DNA of 34,977 nucleotides, taken from NCBI GenBank assembly GCA_964475955.1, contig CAYYZY010000073.1, positions 1 to 34,977 on the forward strand, in the 5' to 3' direction. This stretch comes from DATKZH01 sp964475955. GTDB lineage: Bacteria; Planctomycetota; Planctomycetia; Pirellulales; Thermoguttaceae. Under the pieces are notes generated by a model. That model did not search any database and was not told the DNA's origin. It worked only from the letters and a program-made list of their open reading frames with translations. A program made the position numbers and the translations under genes. How positions within the stretch are numbered: the stretch's first letter is position 1; every line of letters starts with the position of its first letter. Positions 32,583-34,977 of this stretch are shown here, piece by piece.

Positions 32583-32926
32583 GGGAAGCCTCGCAAGGGA
32601 AGCGGGGAGCCAGGCAGGCCGTCGCGTGGCGGGGGCGCAGCGCGAACCGTCGGCGCACACCGCGCCACGGTTTCGACATCGACCCGCCGGGAGGTCCAGC
32701 TTGAACCGACGTGGCTCGCACGGCGCCGGCTTGTCAGAAGCGCTCTGGTGGTTGAGGATGTGGGGGAGGGCGCGGCACGGTCATTGGGCGATCCCGGGGG
32801 CTCGCTGCGCTCGACGGCGCTGGCCCGAAGTTTGCTCGCGGAGCGACAACAAGAGACGACGACGTTTGTTCGCGGACCGAACCACGACACTGGGTCGCGC
32901 GTCCTGGATCCGCCGGAAACGAGAGC
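32583..32926. other. Divergent intergenic region before the export module and trpF
   Basis: These 344 bases hold no gene. Near 32838-32890 is a stretch (CTCGCGGAGCGACAACAAG, then TTTGTTCGCGGACCG) that resembles the inside of the element at 29132-29265 in degenerate form. No convincing promoter was picked out for either gene. Confidence 0.4.
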
Positions 32927-33625
32927 ATGTTTCGCATCAAGATCTGTGGGATCACGACGGTCGACGACGCCCAGGCGGTCGCCCAGGCCGGGGCCGACGC
33001 CGTGGGCCTGAACTTCTTCGGCAAGAGCCGCCGGTTCGTCGAGCCGGCGCAGGCGAGGCGGATCGTCGAGGCGCTGCCGCCGGAGGTGGTCAAGGTAGGG
33101 CTGTTCGTCAACGCTTCGCAGGACGAGGTCTGCGGCACGTTCGATTCCGTGGGGCTCGACCTCGTCCAGCTCCACGGCGATGAGCCGCCGGACTTCCTCG
33201 CGCGCCTGGGGGGCCGGCCGATCCTCAAAGCGTTTCGGCTCGGCCAGGAAGACATCTACTATGGGGCGGGGCAACTGGACCTCGACACGGTCCGGCGATA
33301 CCTGGACGCGTGCCGCGAGCGGGCGTGCGTGCCGCGCTTGGTGCTCGTCGACGCCCACGTGCCGGGGGCCTACGGGGGGACCGGCCGGCTGGCCGACTGG
33401 GACGCGCTCGAGTCGGAGAAGCAGGCAAGGGCGCAAGAAGCCTTCCCCCCATTGGTGTTGGCCGGCGGCCTCACGGCCGACAACGTCGCCGAGGCGATCC
33501 AAAGGGTCCGCCCCCACGCGGTCGACACGGCCGGCGGGGTCGAGTCGGCTCCGGGGCACAAGGACGCCGCGCTGGTCGAACGGTTCGTCCGTTCCGCCCG
33601 AGCGGCTTTCGAGGGCCTGGGGTAG
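32927..33625 (+). CDS. trpF: Phosphoribosylanthranilate isomerase
   Basis: The 232-residue TIM-barrel enzyme catalyses the isomerisation of phosphoribosylanthranilate to CdRP in tryptophan synthesis. IKICGIT carries the catalytic Cys7, VQLHGDE (80-86) and VLVDAHVPGAYGGTG (139-153, with the general-acid Asp142) follow, and LAGGLTADNV is the phosphate-binding end. It is slightly longer than typical (about 205-215). Other trp genes are absent nearby, so it stands apart from any trp operon, as is common in this phylum. GAGAGC precedes the start. Confidence 0.95.
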   Translation: MFRIKICGITTVDDAQAVAQAGADAVGLNFFGKSRRFVEPAQARRIVEALPPEVVKVGLFVNASQDEVCGTFDSVGLDLVQLHGDEPPDFLARLGGRPILKAFRLGQEDIYYGAGQLDLDTVRRYLDACRERACVPRLVLVDAHVPGAYGGTGRLADWDALESEKQARAQEAFPPLVLAGGLTADNVAEAIQRVRPHAVDTAGGVESAPGHKDAALVERFVRSARAAFEGLG

Positions 33626-33651
33626 CTCTACGGTGGGGTTTTTGGGCATCG

Positions 33652-33680
33652 TTGACAACAGGGCCCCGCTCGGGGATAAC
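33652..33680 (+). promoter_or_regulatory. Candidate promoter of the DUF1015 gene
   Basis: A full-consensus TTGACA (33652-33657) and GATAAC (33675-33680, 4 of 6) are 17 bases apart, 49 bases before the ATG at 33730. The -10 region overlaps a short GCCCCG/CGGGGC inverted repeat (33663-33668 with 33680-33685), a possible operator or chance GC pairing. Confidence 0.5.
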
Positions 33681-33729
33681 GGGGCTTTCCCGAGCCAGCC
33701 CTCTTGTCTTCCCCCAAGCGACGGACAGC

Positions 33730-34977
33730 ATGCCCGAGATCCAGGCTTTTCGCGGAATTCGTTACGACCTGGGCCACGTCGGGGCGCTCAGCGCGGTGGT
33801 CGCCCCGCCCTACGACGTGATCGGCCCCGACCTGCAAAACGCGCTCTACAAGCGGCACCCTTGCAACGTCGTCCGCCTGGTCCTCAATCGCCAGGAGCCG
33901 GGCGACGACGAGGTCAACAACCGGTACAGCCGGGCGAAGCGATTCCTGCGCAACTGGCAGTCGGAGGGCGTGCTGTTCACCGAGGCAGACCCGGCCATCT
34001 ACGTCTACCACCAGCAGTTCACGGCCGACGGCCAGACGCACACGCGTCGCGGCTTCATGGCCCGGGTGCGCCTGGAGCCGTTCGGCCAAGGTCAGGCGTT
34101 TGCCCACGAGGAGACGATGCGGGGGCCGAAGATGGACCGGATGATGCTGATGGCCGTCTGCCAGGCCAACCTGAGCCCCGTCTTCGGCCTGTATCCCGAC
34201 GTGCCGACCGAAGCCCAGAACCTGCTCGAGGCCGCCGTGGCCGAGCGCACGCCGCTGGAGGCGACCGACGACGCGGGCGTGGTCCACCGCATGTGGCCCG
34301 TGACCGACGTCGAGGTCATCTCGGCCGCCGCCGGCGTGATGGGCCCCAAGCCGATCTTCATCGCCGACGGGCACCATCGCTACGAGACGGCCTGCGAGTA
34401 TTGCAGCCAGTTGGTCGACGCCGGGCCGCTCCCGCCCGACCATCCCGCACGGTTCGTGCTCATGGCCTGCGTGGCCATGGAAGACCCCGGGCTGGTCATT
34501 TTGCCCACGCACCGGCTGTTCCGGGGGCTCGAACCGATCCGCTCCGAGGAGCTGGTGGCCAGGCTGGGCGACTGCTTCACCGCGCGGCCCGCCGGCGAAG
34601 GGCCCGACGCGGCGCCGGCCGTTTGGGAAGACGTCGAGACGAGCGGCGACGAGGGGACGTTGGGCCTCTACACGGGCAAGGATCGGCGGTGGACGATCGT
34701 CCAACCGACCGAGGCGGGCCGCGCCAAACTGGCCGAAGTGGCGGCCGAGCACGACGAGCCGTGGCGCCGGCTCGGCGTGAGCATCCTGCACCGGCTGCTC
34801 GTCGACACGCTGCTCGGGGCGACCGACCTGCCGAAGCCGGAGTACGTCCACCTGGTCGAAGAGGTCCGGCGCGGCTTGGCCGGCGGCGGGTTCCCGCTGG
34901 CGGCCCTGGTGGCCCCGGCCACGGTGGAGAACGTGCGCCAGGTGAGCCTGGGCGGCGAGCGCATGCCGGCCAAGAGC
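33730..34977 (+). CDS. DUF1015 family protein (3' end outside the window)
   Basis: The frame from ATG 33730 stays open for 416 codons to the end of the window, with no stop, so the C-terminus is missing; the usual family length of about 400-440 suggests little is lost. FRGIRYDLGHVGALSAVVAPPYDVI at the N-terminus, AFAHEETMRGPKMDRMMLM (124-141) and FIADGHHRYETACEY (210-224) are the conserved blocks of DUF1015. Its biochemical role is not firmly known to me; the conserved His and Glu suggest an enzyme. It has no signal or membrane segment. It follows trpF by 104 bases but seems to have its own promoter. Confidence 0.88.
   Translation, partial: MPEIQAFRGIRYDLGHVGALSAVVAPPYDVIGPDLQNALYKRHPCNVVRLVLNRQEPGDDEVNNRYSRAKRFLRNWQSEGVLFTEADPAIYVYHQQFTADGQTHTRRGFMARVRLEPFGQGQAFAHEETMRGPKMDRMMLMAVCQANLSPVFGLYPDVPTEAQNLLEAAVAERTPLEATDDAGVVHRMWPVTDVEVISAAAGVMGPKPIFIADGHHRYETACEYCSQLVDAGPLPPDHPARFVLMACVAMEDPGLVILPTHRLFRGLEPIRSEELVARLGDCFTARPAGEGPDAAPAVWEDVETSGDEGTLGLYTGKDRRWTIVQPTEAGRAKLAEVAAEHDEPWRRLGVSILHRLLVDTLLGATDLPKPEYVHLVEEVRRGLAGGGFPLAALVAPATVENVRQVSLGGERMPAKS

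Noticed and set aside
33663..33694. Two interleaved stems (GCCCCG with CGGGGC, CTCGGG with CCCGAG) that could form an RNA pseudoknot or attenuator before the DUF1015 gene
   Set aside because: A consensus TTGACA with a -10 box at 33675-33680 puts the transcription start at about 33687, so most of the structure would not be transcribed from it; short GC pairings are common here by chance.

Overview
The window reads as a high-GC planctomycete chromosome segment, probably order Pirellulales or a relative; this is inferred from gene content and repeats, as no rRNA is present. Signs are an exported sulfatase, a Tat-exported Gfo/Idh/MocA oxidoreductase, a planctomycete-style Ser/Thr kinase with a short N-terminal domain, an exported caspase-like protein, large secreted carbohydrate-active-like proteins, and several families of palindromic intergenic repeats. 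No tRNA, rRNA, CRISPR array, transposase or phage gene was recognised.

Layout. 1-1403: the tail of an upstream gene, then a truncated DUF3365 heme-sensor protein whose frame runs into a small membrane ORF. 1677-6521: sulfatase (-), exported caspase/PDZ protein (+), Tat oxidoreductase (-). 6917-11718 (+): radical SAM protein, secreted TIM-barrel glycosidase-like protein, secreted nitrilase-fold protein. 12046-15963 (+): Ser/Thr kinase and an 855-residue coiled-coil protein. 15980-18608 (-): M48 membrane protease, a 64-residue protein and a DUF6786-like protein, closely spaced in one direction. 19003-22125 (+): a 1040-residue secreted glycosidase-like protein. 22707-26770 (+): nucleotidyltransferase, galactokinase-like GHMP kinase, SSS-family symporter and a 56-residue membrane peptide, which look like an import and activation route for a sugar. 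26823-27878 (-): uroporphyrinogen-decarboxylase-like protein. 28192-32582 (-): Wzz-like chain-length protein, ExeA-like AAA ATPase and CpsD-like P-loop protein, an exopolysaccharide export module. 32927-34977 (+): trpF and a DUF1015 protein that runs off the end.

The genes fit an organism that breaks down complex, partly sulfated glycans outside the cytoplasm (sulfatase, two glycosidase-like proteins, oxidoreductase), imports and activates a sugar, and builds its own exopolysaccharide. The least familiar points are the sugar-salvage locus with its ATGA-coupled 56-residue membrane peptide, the kinase next to a coiled-coil protein made of repeats, a radical SAM gene whose promoter predicts a leaderless mRNA, and a dense set of at least seven types of palindromic or tandem intergenic repeat, including a two-copy ~100-bp element and a 134-bp MITE-like element inside the exopolysaccharide operon.
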